Notes: generated from the sequence alone by a model not told the origin. Positions 26,853 through 36,354 are shown, counted from the first letter of the stretch. The stretch: DNA of 64,000 nt from Ensifer sp. IC3342 (GCF_020193655.1 NZ_JADYVE010000004.1:186001-250000), one strand, 5' to 3'. Program-made: numbers and translations.

Positions 26853-28001
26853 TCACCATTCGGCGACGCTGCCGTCCTCGTGGCGCCAGACGGGGTTGCG
26901 CCAGCGATGGCCCTCGCGCGCGCGCTCGATGACATAGGCCTCGTCGACTTCGACACCGAGGCCTGGCCCTTGCGGGATCGACACGAAACCATCCTCGTAG
27001 CGGAACACCTCCTTGTTGGAGATGTAGTCGAGGATGTCGTTGGCCGCATTGTAATGGATGCCGAGGCTCTGCTCCTGAATGAAGGCGTTGTAGCTGACAG
27101 CATCGACCTGAAGGCACGCAGCAAGCGCGATCGGACCGAGCGGGCAATGCGGGGCGAGCGCCACGTCATAGGCCTCCGCCATCGCCGCGATCTTGCGGCA
27201 CTCGGTGATGCCGCCCGCATGCGAAAGGTCGGGCTGGATGATGTCGACATAACCGTCGGAAAGGACCGACTTGAAGTCCCAGCGGGAGTAAAGCCGCTCG
27301 CCGAGCGCGATCGGCGTCGAAGAGTGATTGGCGATCTCCTTCAGCGCCTCCCGGTTTTCCGACAGCACCGGCTCCTCGATGAACATCAGCTTGAACTGCT
27401 CGAGTTCCTTGGCGAGCACCTTGGCCATCGGCCGATGCACACGGCCATGGAAGTCGACGCCGATGCCGACATGCGGGCCGATCGCATCGCGGATGGTGCC
27501 GATGGTCGAGACGGCCTTGTCGATCTTCTCGTTGCTGTCGACGATTTGCAGCTCTTCGCAGCCGTTGAGCTTGATCGCCTTGAAGCCTCGAGCGACGACG
27601 TCTTTGGCATTGCGCGCAACGTCGCTCGGCCGGTCGCCACCGATCCAGGAATAGACCTTGATCCTGTCGCGGCACTGGCCGCCGAGCAACTGGTGGATCG
27701 GCTGGCCGAGAGCCTTGCCCTTGATGTCCCAGAGCGCCTGGTCGATGCCGGCAAGGGCGCTCATGTGCAACGCCCCACCGCGATAGAAGCCGCCGCGATA
27801 CATCACGTTCCAGTGGTCCTCGATCAGGAACGGATCCTTACCGACAAGATAGTCGGCGAGCTCGTGCACGGCCGCCTCGACGGTCAGCGCGCGGCCCTCA
27901 ACCACCGGCTCACCCCAGCCGACAATGCCCTCGTCGGTTTCGATCTTGAGAAACAGCCAGCGTGGCGGAACGATATAGGTGGTGAGCTTGGTAATCTTCA
28001 T
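26853..28001 (-). CDS. dgoD: D-galactonate dehydratase
   Basis: 382-residue enolase-superfamily enzyme that dehydrates D-galactonate to 2-keto-3-deoxygalactonate. It closely follows E. coli DgoD along its whole length, from [15 protein letters not shown] to the end [16 protein letters not shown]. Metal ligands D183 (with H185 in DFHGR), E209 (FIEEP) and E235 (LGER) and the acid/base H285 (LAPHCPLGP) are all present at the positions of the characterised enzyme. It lies between its GntR regulator gene and an SDR gene; the DgoK kinase and DgoA aldolase needed later are not in this window. Confidence 0.95.
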   Translation of the reverse strand: MKITKLTTYIVPPRWLFLKIETDEGIVGWGEPVVEGRALTVEAAVHELADYLVGKDPFLIEDHWNVMYRGGFYRGGALHMSALAGIDQALWDIKGKALGQPIHQLLGGQCRDRIKVYSWIGGDRPSDVARNAKDVVARGFKAIKLNGCEELQIVDSNEKIDKAVSTIGTIRDAIGPHVGIGVDFHGRVHRPMAKVLAKELEQFKLMFIEEPVLSENREALKEIANHSSTPIALGERLYSRWDFKSVLSDGYVDIIQPDLSHAGGITECRKIAAMAEAYDVALAPHCPLGPIALAACLQVDAVSYNAFIQEQSLGIHYNAANDILDYISNKEVFRYEDGFVSIPQGPGLGVEVDEAYVIERAREGHRWRNPVWRHEDGSVAEW

Positions 28002-28047
28002 GACGTGATGTCCATTGGGGGAAGAGCAAACGGGCGGGCTGCCCGTT

Positions 28048-28827
28048 TCACGGGTTGTTCAGGAGACCGGCGCCTGCTGGCCGGTGCCGTTTGACGGCCG
28101 CCGAGAGGTCGCGTGCCGCAAGATCCAGCATGCGCATCGAACAGTCGCGCGCTGCCGACTTGTCGCGCATGCGCAACGCCTCCACGAGTTCGCCATGGAT
28201 GTCGATCGCCTCGTCCCGGCGCTCGGCGGCTTCGTTCGAAGCGTGCAGTGAGAATTTGAGCGCGGCCTGGATGATGCCGACGAGTTGCAGGAAGACTTGG
28301 TTGTGGCTCGCCTTCAGTAGGCAGGTGTGAAAGGCGACGTCGGCCTCGGTGAAACCCGCGACATCGCGCTCGCCGTCCCGCATATCACGCCAGGCGCGTT
28401 CAAGGTCGGCGATTTCCTGTACCGTCGCGCGCTCGGCGGCGAACTCCGCCGCCGCCGGCTCGATCGCCCGGCGCGCTTCCAGAATGCAGTTCAGCAAATC
28501 GAATTCGAAGATGCGCTCGCCGATCCACTCCAGAACCTGCGAATCGAGAATGTTCCACTCTTCCTTGTTGCAGACGACCGTGCCGACGCGGGAGCGGCCG
28601 CGCACCATGCCCTTCGATTCGAGGATCTTCAGCGACTCGCGGATCACGGTGCGGCTGACGCCATAGCGCTCGCACAGATCGTTTTCGCGGGGCAGGAACG
28701 TGCCGACGGGAAAGATTTCCGCGCAGATGTCAGAGGCAATGGCGCGCGTGATGTTCTTCTGGACGCGCGGCCGGCGCTGCGGCCGTTCCGCCACGATGTC
28801 CAGGTGCTCCTGCCCTTCCACTGCCAT
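28048..28827 (-). CDS. GntR-family regulator, FadR subfamily (FCD domain)
   Basis: 259 residues. Winged helix-turn-helix at about 25-90 ([20 protein letters not shown], then SRVGTVVC) and an all-helical FCD effector domain with its typical acidic/His ligands (D and H in [16 protein letters not shown]). The ATG at 28827 follows GGGGAAGG. It is first in the minus operon with dgoD and the SDR gene, and divergent from the AraFGH-like transporter. Probably represses both arms through the 28958-28974 palindrome, with a galactose/arabinose-derived acid as inducer (inferred). Confidence 0.9.
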   Translation of the reverse strand: MAVEGQEHLDIVAERPQRRPRVQKNITRAIASDICAEIFPVGTFLPRENDLCERYGVSRTVIRESLKILESKGMVRGRSRVGTVVCNKEEWNILDSQVLEWIGERIFEFDLLNCILEARRAIEPAAAEFAAERATVQEIADLERAWRDMRDGERDVAGFTEADVAFHTCLLKASHNQVFLQLVGIIQAALKFSLHASNEAAERRDEAIDIHGELVEALRMRDKSAARDCSMRMLDLAARDLSAAVKRHRPAGAGLLNNP

Positions 28828-28957
28828 CGCCTTCCCCACGCTGATCAAATCGATGCTCCATAGCGCAGATCGCTGAGGCTGGCGACAGCGCGCCGAAGCG
28901 CACGCGTTCATTATCATACATCACTATCTCATTCATCATACAAAGGCAATTGACGAA

Positions 28958-28974
28958 TATGATGATTCATCATA
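28958..28974. promoter_or_regulatory. Operator palindrome of the galactonate/arabinose locus
   Basis: Perfect 8+1+8 palindrome TATGATGA-T-TCATCATA in the 191-base divergent spacer between the regulator gene and araF. Extra half-sites (TCATCATAC at 28933-28941, ATCATAC near 28913-28919) lie upstream. The size fits FadR-subfamily sites. Confidence 0.75.
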
Positions 28975-29018
28975 CACAAATGCCAACTGCAGGAGGCAGT
29001 TCACCAGGGAGAGACATC

Positions 29019-30002
29019 ATGCGCTTCATCAAGGCAGCCATTCTGGCCGGTACCGTCGCCGTATTCGCCGCCACTTCGGCATTCGCCTCCGACGTCAAGA
29101 TCGGCTTCATCGTCAAACAGCCCGAGGAGCCGTGGTTCCAGGACGAATGGAAGTTCGCGGACGCCGCCGCCAAGGAAAAAGGCTTCACGCTGGTCAAGAT
29201 CGGCGCCGAAGACGGAGAGAAGGTTCAGTCGGCGATCGACAATCTTGGGGCCCAGGGCGCACAGGGCTTCATCGTCTGCACGCCCGACGTCAAGCTCGGC
29301 CCGGGCATCGTCGCAAAGGCGGCCGCCAACGATCTCAAGCTGATGACCGTCGACGACCGCCTGGTCAATGCCGACGGCAGCCCGATCGAAGACGTTCCGC
29401 ATATGGGCATCTCGGCCACCAAGATCGGCGAGGCCGTCGGCCAGGCGATCGTCGACGAGATCAAGAAGCGCGGCTGGGACATGAAGGAGGTAGGCGCGAT
29501 CCGTGTCTCCTACGACCAATTGCCGACTGCTGTCGACCGTGTCGAGGGCGCCCTTTCCGTTCTCAAGGCCAATGGCTTCCCGGAAGCCAACATCTTCGAC
29601 GCACCGCAGGCCAAGACCGACACAGAAGCCGCGCTCAATGCTTCGACGATCGTGCTCAACAAGAACGCCGGCATCAAGAAATGGGTCGCTATCGGCCTCA
29701 ATGACGAAGCCGTGCTCGGCGCAGTGCGCGCAACCGAATCCGTCGGCATTGCTGCCGACAGCATGATCGGCGTCGGTATCGGCGGCGCGGAGTCGGCTAT
29801 CAACGAATTCAAGAAGCCCGCCGCCACCGGCTTCTTCGGCACCGTCATCATCTCGCCGAAGCGTCACGGCTACGAAACCGCGCTCAACATGTACGAGTGG
29901 ATTGCCAACGAGAAGGAACCTGAAAAGCTGATCCTGACCGCCGGCCAGCTGGCGCTTCGCGACAACTACGAAGCCGTCCGCAAGGAACTCGGCATCGAGT
30001 AA
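29019..30002 (+). CDS. araF: Periplasmic L-arabinose/galactose-binding protein, AraF-like
   Basis: 327 residues with a Sec signal peptide (MRFIKAAILAGTVAVFAATS, cleavage after AFA). The mature start VKIGFIVKQPEEPWFQDEWK matches E. coli AraF, as do GFIVCTPDVKLG and GLNDEAVLGAVRATE. Start chosen at 29019 after AGGGAGAGAC; the frame extends upstream without similarity. In rhizobia AraF-like systems can carry both L-arabinose and D-galactose, and the linked galactonate dehydratase points to galactose here. Confidence 0.92.
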   Translation: MRFIKAAILAGTVAVFAATSAFASDVKIGFIVKQPEEPWFQDEWKFADAAAKEKGFTLVKIGAEDGEKVQSAIDNLGAQGAQGFIVCTPDVKLGPGIVAKAAANDLKLMTVDDRLVNADGSPIEDVPHMGISATKIGEAVGQAIVDEIKKRGWDMKEVGAIRVSYDQLPTAVDRVEGALSVLKANGFPEANIFDAPQAKTDTEAALNASTIVLNKNAGIKKWVAIGLNDEAVLGAVRATESVGIAADSMIGVGIGGAESAINEFKKPAATGFFGTVIISPKRHGYETALNMYEWIANEKEPEKLILTAGQLALRDNYEAVRKELGIE

Positions 30003-30024
30003 CCGTCCCTGACGGCATCAACGA

Positions 30025-30053
30025 GCCCGGTGGTACCACTCGTACCACCGGGC
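30025..30053 (+). promoter_or_regulatory. Intercistronic hairpin between araF and araG
   Basis: Perfect 12-bp stem GCCCGGTGGTAC/GTACCACCGGGC with a 5-base loop and no T tract, 22 bases after the araF stop. A hairpin here commonly stabilises the 3' end of the binding-protein message so that it exceeds the transporter subunits. Confidence 0.65.
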
Positions 30054-30073
30054 ATCTCGCTTCGGAGCAGCGC

Positions 30074-31600
30074 ATGCAGGACTTCCTCGAATTCCGATCT
30101 ATTTCCAAAGGTTATCCCGGCGTCCAGGCGCTCTCGGATGTCTCCTTTGACGTCCGCAAGGGCGCCGTCCACGGGCTCATGGGCGAGAACGGCGCGGGCA
30201 AGTCGACGCTGATCCGCGTTCTGTCCGGCGACCAATCGGCCGATGAGGGCGAGATCCGCATCAACGGCGAGGTGCAGCACTACCGCTCTGTGCGCGACGC
30301 CTTCCATGCGGGCGTCATCGTCATTCACCAGGAGCTGCAGCTCGTTCCGGAGCTGACGGTCGCCGAAAACCTTTGGCTCGGCCATTTCCCCGGCAAGGGT
30401 GGCGTAATCGACCGGCGCAAACTCAGCGGCGTCGTCTCTGAAAAGCTTGCCGAGATCGGCATCGATGTCGATCCGACCGCCAAGGTCGCGTCTCTTTCGA
30501 TCGGCGAGCGCCAGATGGTCGAGATCGCCAAGGCGGTGATGCTCGACGCGCGCGTGATCGCTCTCGACGAGCCGACCTCCTCGCTCTCCTCTCGCGAAAG
30601 CGAAATCCTCTTTGCTCTCATCGATCGCCTGCGCGCGAACGGCACCGTCATTCTTTACGTCTCGCATCGCCTCGACGAGATCTTCCGGCTTTGCGACAGC
30701 CTCACGGTGCTGCGCGACGGCAAGCTCGCCGCACATCATCCGGAGATTTCCAAGGTGACGCGCGACCAGATCATTTCGGAGATGGTCGGGCGTGAAATCG
30801 CAAACATCTGGGGCTGGCGGGGACGCAGCTTCGGTGCCGAGCGGCTGCGCGTCGAAAACATCGCGGGACCAAAACTGAAGGTCCCGTTGAGCTTCTCCGT
30901 CAGGCGCGGCGAGATCGTCGGCTTCTTCGGCCTGATCGGCGCTGGCCGCAGCGAGATGGCGCGGCTCGTCTATGGCGCCGATACGCGCAGCCAGGGCAGC
31001 GTTTCGGTCGACGGCGCGACGGTGCCGGCGGACAGCCCGCCGAAGTCGATCCGGGCCGGCATCGTTCTTTGCCCGGAGGACCGCAAGTTCGATGGCATCG
31101 TCCAGGGCCGGTCGATCGAGGAAAATATGACGATCTCCTCGCGCCGCCACTTTTCTCCCCTCGGCATCATCAACCCGAAGAAGGAAAGCGAGCTCGCCGA
31201 CAAGTTCATCGCCAAGCTTCGCGTGCGAACACCGTCCCGCCATCAGGACATCGTCAATCTCTCGGGCGGAAACCAGCAGAAGGTCATTCTCGGGCGCTGG
31301 CTGTCCGAAGAAGGCGTCAAGGTCCTCATCATCGACGAACCGACGCGTGGCATCGACGTCGGCGCGAAATCCGAGATCTACGAAATCCTCTACGGGCTTG
31401 CCGAACAGGGCATGGCGATCGTCGTCATCTCCAGCGAACTGCCGGAGGTGATGGGCATCGCGGATCGCATCATCGTCATGTGCGAGGGTCGCCTGGCGGC
31501 CGACCTGCCGCGCGCAGAATTCGATGAGCGGCTGATCCTCGCGGCAGCCCTTCCCGACATTAAGAACAGCGAAGACCTTCCCCTCTCACAGGTGCAGTGA
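30074..31600 (+). CDS. araG: Sugar ABC transporter ATPase with two ATP-binding domains, AraG-like
   Basis: 508 residues, duplicated ATPase of the carbohydrate uptake transporter-2 class. The first domain has GENGAGKSTLIRVLSG, SIGERQMVEIAKAV and IALDEPTSSL. The second has a degenerate Walker A (FGLIGAGRSEMARLVYG), the signature LSGGNQQKVILGRWL and Walker B LIIDEPTRGIDVG, the usual asymmetry of this class. The start has GGAG at a suitable distance. Partner of AraF- and AraH-like proteins in one operon. Confidence 0.93.
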   Translation: MQDFLEFRSISKGYPGVQALSDVSFDVRKGAVHGLMGENGAGKSTLIRVLSGDQSADEGEIRINGEVQHYRSVRDAFHAGVIVIHQELQLVPELTVAENLWLGHFPGKGGVIDRRKLSGVVSEKLAEIGIDVDPTAKVASLSIGERQMVEIAKAVMLDARVIALDEPTSSLSSRESEILFALIDRLRANGTVILYVSHRLDEIFRLCDSLTVLRDGKLAAHHPEISKVTRDQIISEMVGREIANIWGWRGRSFGAERLRVENIAGPKLKVPLSFSVRRGEIVGFFGLIGAGRSEMARLVYGADTRSQGSVSVDGATVPADSPPKSIRAGIVLCPEDRKFDGIVQGRSIEENMTISSRRHFSPLGIINPKKESELADKFIAKLRVRTPSRHQDIVNLSGGNQQKVILGRWLSEEGVKVLIIDEPTRGIDVGAKSEIYEILYGLAEQGMAIVVISSELPEVMGIADRIIVMCEGRLAADLPRAEFDERLILAAALPDIKNSEDLPLSQVQ

Positions 31601-31602
31601 CG

Positions 31603-32553
31603 ATGACCTCTTTGAAAAGAATCCTCCTCGGCGAACAGGGCCTCGTCGTCATCTTCGCGGTCGCGTTCGTCATCGTGTCGTTGACGGTTCCGAATTTTTT
31701 GAGCGAGCGCAATATGCTCGGTCTGCTGCAGTCCGTCGTCACGATCGGCATCATTGCCTGCACCATGATGTTCTGCCTCGCCTCGCGCGATTTCGATCTT
31801 TCCGTGGGCTCGACAGTGGCCTTTTCCGGCATGGTGGCGGTCATGGCCTCAAACGCCTCGGGCTCGATCCTGCTCGGGCTGCTGGCCGCCGCCCTTTGCG
31901 GCGGCGTTGTCGGTACTATCAACGGCGTCGTCATCGCCCGCTTCCGTATCAATGCGCTGATCACCACGCTTGCGACCATGCAGATCGTTCGTGGCTTCGC
32001 GCTGATCGCCTCGGACGGCCGCGCCGTCGGCATCAACGATCCCGGCTTCTATCAGCTGGCGCTCTCGCGCTTCCTCGGCATCCCGACTCCGATCTGGGTG
32101 ATGGGCCTGTTCTTCATCGTCTTCGGCTTCGTGCTGAACCGAACCGTCTTCGGTAAGAACACGCTGGCAATCGGCGGCAATCCGGAGGCCTCGCGTCTCG
32201 CGGGCGTCGACGTCGCCCGCATGCGCATCTGGATCTTTGCGCTGCAAGGCATCGTCTGCGCCGTGGCAGGCGTGCTGCTTGCCTCGCGCATCACCTCCGG
32301 CCAGCCCAATGCCGCGACGGGACTCGAGCTTTCGGTCATCTCGGCCTGCGTGCTCGGCGGTGTGTCGCTGGCCGGCGGTCGCGCGGCGATGACCGGCGTC
32401 ATCGTCGGCGTCCTGATCATGGGCATCGCCGAGAACGTCATGAACCTGCTCAACATCCAGGCCTTTTACCAGTACGTCGTGCGCGGCCTGATCCTGCTGC
32501 TGGCGGTCCTCCTCGACAATCTGCGCTCGGTCGCGGGCCGACAGCGCGCCTGA
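31603..32553 (+). CDS. araH: Sugar ABC transporter permease, AraH-like
   Basis: About 316 residues and eight to ten helices of the ribose/arabinose permease family; the conserved loop FGKNTLAIGGNPEASRLAGV is near residue 185. I prefer the ATG at 31603, eight bases after AGGTG; a GTG at 31597 overlapping the araG stop is also possible. Forms the membrane channel for the AraF/AraG system. Confidence 0.92.
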   Translation: MTSLKRILLGEQGLVVIFAVAFVIVSLTVPNFLSERNMLGLLQSVVTIGIIACTMMFCLASRDFDLSVGSTVAFSGMVAVMASNASGSILLGLLAAALCGGVVGTINGVVIARFRINALITTLATMQIVRGFALIASDGRAVGINDPGFYQLALSRFLGIPTPIWVMGLFFIVFGFVLNRTVFGKNTLAIGGNPEASRLAGVDVARMRIWIFALQGIVCAVAGVLLASRITSGQPNAATGLELSVISACVLGGVSLAGGRAAMTGVIVGVLIMGIAENVMNLLNIQAFYQYVVRGLILLLAVLLDNLRSVAGRQRA

Positions 32554-32558
32554 CCGGC

Positions 32559-33452
32559 ATGTCAAACGATGTCCTGCATCTCAAGAACGACGAACTCTCG
32601 ATTGAGCTGAGCCGCTTTGGCGGCTCGCTCGTCGCTGCGACCTGGCGCGGCATCCCGTTCCTGAAGCCGACTGCCGCCACCGGGATAGCGACGCAGCGTT
32701 TCGGCGCCGAGGCGAGCTTCCCGCTCGTGCCCTTCGGCAACAGGATCGAAGGCAACAGCTTCACCTTCGATGGGGAACACTTCATCCTCGAGCCGAATAC
32801 ATCCGGCGATCCACTCCGCCTGCATGGCGATGGATGGCTCAGCGAATGGGAGCTGGATTCGCACAGCGGGGAACAAGCGACACTTTCCTATGTGCGGGCC
32901 GAGCGGGTGGGAAGCCCCTATGTCTATGAGGCCGTGCAGGATGTGCGGCTTGATGGCAGCACTCTGGTTCTCTCCCTGACGGTCACGAACATGTCGGCTC
33001 GGCGATTACCCTTTGGATTGGGGCATCATCCCTTCTTTCCGCGCACGGCCGGGGCCCGGCTCCGGGCGAGGGCAAAACGCATCTGGGGCGAGAGGACCGG
33101 GCACCTGCCGGACGTTGCCGGCTCGATTCCCCGTACGCTCGATTTCTGCGACGGCAATACACTCCCTGCTCACTGGATCAACAATGCCTATGACGGCTGG
33201 GACGGAGAGGCTGTGATCGAATGGCCCGAACGTCAGCTTACTTTACGGCTTGAAACCGAGGGCGCGTTCGAGTGCTTCATGATCTATTCGCCGGGCGCGG
33301 ATGCAGACTTCTTCTGTTTCGAGCCGATGACGCATCTGCCTAATGCTCACAACATGCCGGCTGGAACCGGCGGCCTCGTGACGTTGGAGCAGGGACAAAG
33401 CCTTTCTGGAAGCGTCAGGCTTCACTTGGCCCCATTGGCCAGAGCGGGATGA
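32559..33452 (+). CDS. Aldose 1-epimerase (galactose mutarotase-like)
   Basis: 297 residues, GalM-type beta-sandwich. Active-site pieces are FPLVPFGNRIEG (substrate Asn-Arg), the His in RLHGDGW, the catalytic His pair region FGLGHHPFFPR and the Glu in FCFEPMTHLPNAHN. It interconverts sugar anomers so that the dehydrogenase receives the correct form. It begins 5 bases after the AraH-like gene, so is in its operon, and strengthens the case for galactose or arabinose as substrate. Confidence 0.92.
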   Translation: MSNDVLHLKNDELSIELSRFGGSLVAATWRGIPFLKPTAATGIATQRFGAEASFPLVPFGNRIEGNSFTFDGEHFILEPNTSGDPLRLHGDGWLSEWELDSHSGEQATLSYVRAERVGSPYVYEAVQDVRLDGSTLVLSLTVTNMSARRLPFGLGHHPFFPRTAGARLRARAKRIWGERTGHLPDVAGSIPRTLDFCDGNTLPAHWINNAYDGWDGEAVIEWPERQLTLRLETEGAFECFMIYSPGADADFFCFEPMTHLPNAHNMPAGTGGLVTLEQGQSLSGSVRLHLAPLARAG

Positions 33453-33484
33453 CGACGTGCGCGGTCTCCGCCCTCATCCCGCTC
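33442..33484 (+). terminator. Hairpin at the end of the ara-like operon
   Basis: An 11-bp stem GAGCGGGATGA/TCATCCCGCTC includes the mutarotase stop codon; there is no clear T tract after it, so termination is possible but not certain. Confidence 0.4.
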
Positions 33485-33601
33485 CAACTTATTAGAATCG
33501 ATCACATTTATGATTTGGGTCGGTTCGACCCGAAACCATCGTGATCTAAGCGCAGGCTTCGAAAAGTCAGAAATGAGCGGCCGGTCCATAACGCAGATGC
33601 G

Positions 33602-33637
33602 CAAAACAAAAGCGCCCGCTGGGAGGTGCAGGCGCTT
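33602..33637 (-). terminator. Terminator of the DUF1127 gene
   Basis: On the minus strand AAGCGCC/GGCGCTT forms a stem 47 bases after the stop, followed by TTGTTTTGC. Confidence 0.7.
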
Positions 33638-33683
33638 GATGGATCTTACTCAGTTCCGAAGTGGCGTCCCCGCCAGTCGGGCC

Positions 33684-33830
33684 TCACCGGCCGACAGCGG
33701 CGCGAGCGACGCGATGGATATCGCCGCGGGTAATGCCGAGGTCGTTGAGTTCGCGCGTCGACATACGGCCCAGTTCGGCGACCGTCTGACGGTACTTACG
33801 CCAGTTGTTAAAAGAGCGTGCTACGTTCAT
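33684..33830 (-). CDS. DUF1127 small arginine-rich protein, 48 aa
   Basis: Sequence MNVARSFNNWRKYRQTVAEL then RMSTRELNDLGITRGDIHRV. This is the DUF1127 (YjiS-like) domain: a basic amphipathic helix, then R-x-L-x-DLG-x-x-R-x-DI. The ATG at 33830 has GGGGGATC upstream; the longer upstream frame is not needed. In related bacteria such proteins affect phosphate/carbon metabolism and RNA turnover, but the role here is unknown. Confidence 0.88.
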   Translation of the reverse strand: MNVARSFNNWRKYRQTVAELGRMSTRELNDLGITRGDIHRVARAAVGR

Positions 33831-34055
33831 TTTGATCCCCCTTTCGTGGGCTTTCGAAGCCTGGCTGCCAGTCCGTGGCGCCTCGCTTGCTTCGATGCGC
33901 AACATATAGTGACTGACTTCGGGGGATTGCAGCGCTCATATGTCAGCGCACCCATGCGTCAAATGCATGGATGCCGCTGTGGATGGAGGGTCCTGCAGAG
34001 CGCGAGGGCGGGAGTTTAAGCTAGCCTAGCTGCTACGGGAGCGAGAGACCGAAAC

Positions 34056-35363
34056 TCACCGCCGACCGGCAGAGGCCGAGATTTGCGCCGCCGACCAGGG
34101 AACGGAGCCGAGCTCATCCTCGAAGAGCTCGGGCATCAGATCGGCAAGCCGGACCAGCTTGCCCGTGCGCGAGCTCTGGAGTGCCGCGATGCCGCAGAGG
34201 ACCGACATTGCCCCGGCGCGGGCGCCTGCCCGCTGCCCCAACGTGTCCTTCGCGTCTGGCTTGAACAACATGTTCCGCAGCCGATCGTCACCGCCGTAGT
34301 GCCCGCCGGGCGAATGGGGCACGGCGATGCGCTCGACTCCCGGGCGCCCTTTCGGGAAATTGCGGACAAGCAGAATGACGTCTTCCTCCGGCATCTCCCA
34401 TGGCTGGTCCTCGTACTGGCGAAGCTCGATCCTGCCCTTCGTTCCGTTGAAAGCGATGTGGTGGCCCTCGATCGGCTGGAAGGTGTTCAGCGAATAGGAA
34501 ACGTGGACATTGTTGCGGTAGCGTATGTTCGCGACCATCGTATCGGGAATATCGATGTCCTCTCGGAAGACGCAGCCGTCGCGGAAATAACCGTCGATCT
34601 CGGAGGGATCCTCGTAGAGCGCGTCGAGGAATGGATCGGCTTCGAGATCCAGGTAGAAATCGCATTCATTCTTGTGTGGACAGAGCTTGCAGCGCGGCCC
34701 CCGGAACGGGCCCTTGCGCCCGTACATCTGCAGGTCGGCAAACGCCGTGACGGCATCCGGATCACTGTCGAGATACCAGTTCAGCAGGTCGAAATGGTGG
34801 GTCGCCTTGTGCACGAAGAGGCTGCCCGACTTGTCCGTGTAGGCGTGCCAGCGACGGAAATAGTCGGCGCCGTGCCTGGTGTCGAGATACCAATGAAAGT
34901 CGACGGAGGTCACCCGGCCGATCTCGCCGGAATTCAACAGTTCCTTGATGCGCGCCGCAGTCGGCGCGAAGCGGTAGTTGAACGACACGTCCACCCGCCG
35001 GCCGGTGCGCCTCTCGGCGTCCAGAATGCGGCGGATCTTTTCAACGGTCGTCGACATCGGCTTTTCGGTGATGACATCGGCACCGGCTTCAAGCGCGCGG
35101 ACGGCGATGTCGTCATGCGTGCTGTCCGGTGTGCAGACGATCACGAGATCGGGCCGCGCTTCGGCAAGCATGGTGTCGACATTGCCGTAGATGGGCGCGT
35201 TGGTGGCAATCATCGTGCGGGCGCGTTCGGCTCTGAGCGCATTCGTGTCGGCTATGGCGACGAGATCCACCTGGCCACGCCAACCGGCGAGCAGATCCTT
35301 GCCCCACATCGTGGTGCCGCGGTTGCCGGTGCCGACCAGCGCAAAACGACGTTTGTTATCCAT
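34056..35363 (-). CDS. Gfo/Idh/MocA oxidoreductase with a cysteine-rich insert
   Basis: 435 residues, longer than most of the family. Rossmann motif FALVGTGNRGTTMW at the N-terminus, then the EKP motif in ADVITEKPMSTT near residue 97. A cysteine cluster CKLCPHKNEC lies near residue 225, with one more Cys about 35 residues later (GCVF), suggesting a bound metal. It ends the minus-strand sugar operon, 166 bases after the isomerase gene, so it may also have its own promoter. Substrate unknown; probably an NAD(P)-dependent sugar dehydrogenase. Confidence 0.85.
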   Translation of the reverse strand: MDNKRRFALVGTGNRGTTMWGKDLLAGWRGQVDLVAIADTNALRAERARTMIATNAPIYGNVDTMLAEARPDLVIVCTPDSTHDDIAVRALEAGADVITEKPMSTTVEKIRRILDAERRTGRRVDVSFNYRFAPTAARIKELLNSGEIGRVTSVDFHWYLDTRHGADYFRRWHAYTDKSGSLFVHKATHHFDLLNWYLDSDPDAVTAFADLQMYGRKGPFRGPRCKLCPHKNECDFYLDLEADPFLDALYEDPSEIDGYFRDGCVFREDIDIPDTMVANIRYRNNVHVSYSLNTFQPIEGHHIAFNGTKGRIELRQYEDQPWEMPEEDVILLVRNFPKGRPGVERIAVPHSPGGHYGGDDRLRNMLFKPDAKDTLGQRAGARAGAMSVLCGIAALQSSRTGKLVRLADLMPELFEDELGSVPWSAAQISASAGRR

Positions 35364-35529
35364 CTTCCTCACGCAATCCTGTCTGGAGTGAAGCCGCGCG
35401 ACCGGCGGCAATGGCTATCACAACATGTAAACTCAACATACATGCTAGTGGCTGAAATCCGCGAGCGTCAAGGTGTTTTCCGCCACCTTTGTCACTAACT
35501 TGTAAGACGCATGATCGAGCAACCAATTC

Positions 35530-36354
35530 TCAGCAGCAGCTACGATAACGTTCCACGCAGGTAGCGATCACCTCCTCGGCCGGCCGCTTCCACCAATTCT
35601 CGGCTGAGAAAATCTCGACCTCCTGCGCCCCATAGAAGCCCGCCGCCTCGATCCGGCGCCTGATCCCCTTCAAATCGATGACGCCGTCGCCCATCATGCC
35701 GCGATCCGTCAGCATGTCCCTGGTCGGGACCAGCCAGTCGCAGATGTGATGCGCAAGGATCGCCTTCATTTCGCCCGCCCGCGCGATCTGGTTGGCGAGA
35801 TCGGGGTCCCACCAGACGTGATAGACGTCGATCGCGACACCGACGCCCGGGCCGAGCGCCTCACACATGTCGAGCGCCTGGCCGAGCGTGTTCACGCAGG
35901 CCCGATCGGCGGCATACATCGGATGCAGGGGCTCGATGGCAAGCGGCACGCCGGCGGCGCGCGCATGCCGCTGCACCGTAGCGATGCCGTCCTCGACCAT
36001 CCGGCGGGCAGCATCGATGTTCTTCGATCCTCCGGGCAGACCGCCGACGACCAGCACCAGGCAATCGGCGCCGAGCGCGGCCGCCTCGTCGATCGCGCGC
36101 CTGTTGTCCTCGATGGCCTTCTCGCGGCCCGCCGCGTCTGCTGCCGGAAAGAAGCCGCCGCGGCAGAGGCCAGTGAGCTTCAGTCCGTTGGATTTGACGA
36201 TGCGGACCGCCTCATCGAGGCCAACCGCCGCCACCTGATCCCGCCAAGGGGCGATCGCCGTGATCCCGTGTTTCAGGCAGATGTCCACGGCTTCGGCGAA
36301 ACCACACTGCTCCCGGATCGTCGCCAGATTGATCGAAAGCCCCTCGACCTGCAT
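35530..36354 (-). CDS. Sugar phosphate isomerase/epimerase (xylose isomerase-like TIM barrel)
   Basis: 274 residues of the AP endonuclease 2/IolE-like family. Metal ligand regions are IEPLHPMYAADRACVNTL (Glu), IDVYHVWWDP (Asp/His), ILAHHICDWLVP (His) and the Glu near the end in AQEVEIFSAENWW. The start MQVEGLSINLATI follows GGGAGGAGAA. It sits between the enolase-like gene and a Gfo/Idh/MocA gene. Members isomerise, epimerise or eliminate on keto-sugars. Confidence 0.87.
   Translation of the reverse strand: MQVEGLSINLATIREQCGFAEAVDICLKHGITAIAPWRDQVAAVGLDEAVRIVKSNGLKLTGLCRGGFFPAADAAGREKAIEDNRRAIDEAAALGADCLVLVVGGLPGGSKNIDAARRMVEDGIATVQRHARAAGVPLAIEPLHPMYAADRACVNTLGQALDMCEALGPGVGVAIDVYHVWWDPDLANQIARAGEMKAILAHHICDWLVPTRDMLTDRGMMGDGVIDLKGIRRRIEAAGFYGAQEVEIFSAENWWKRPAEEVIATCVERYRSCC

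Noticed and set aside
26594-27250. Minus-strand frames running through the RIME element between dgoD and the SDR gene
   Set aside because: They are alternative frames of dgoD or the SDR gene extended through the repeat.
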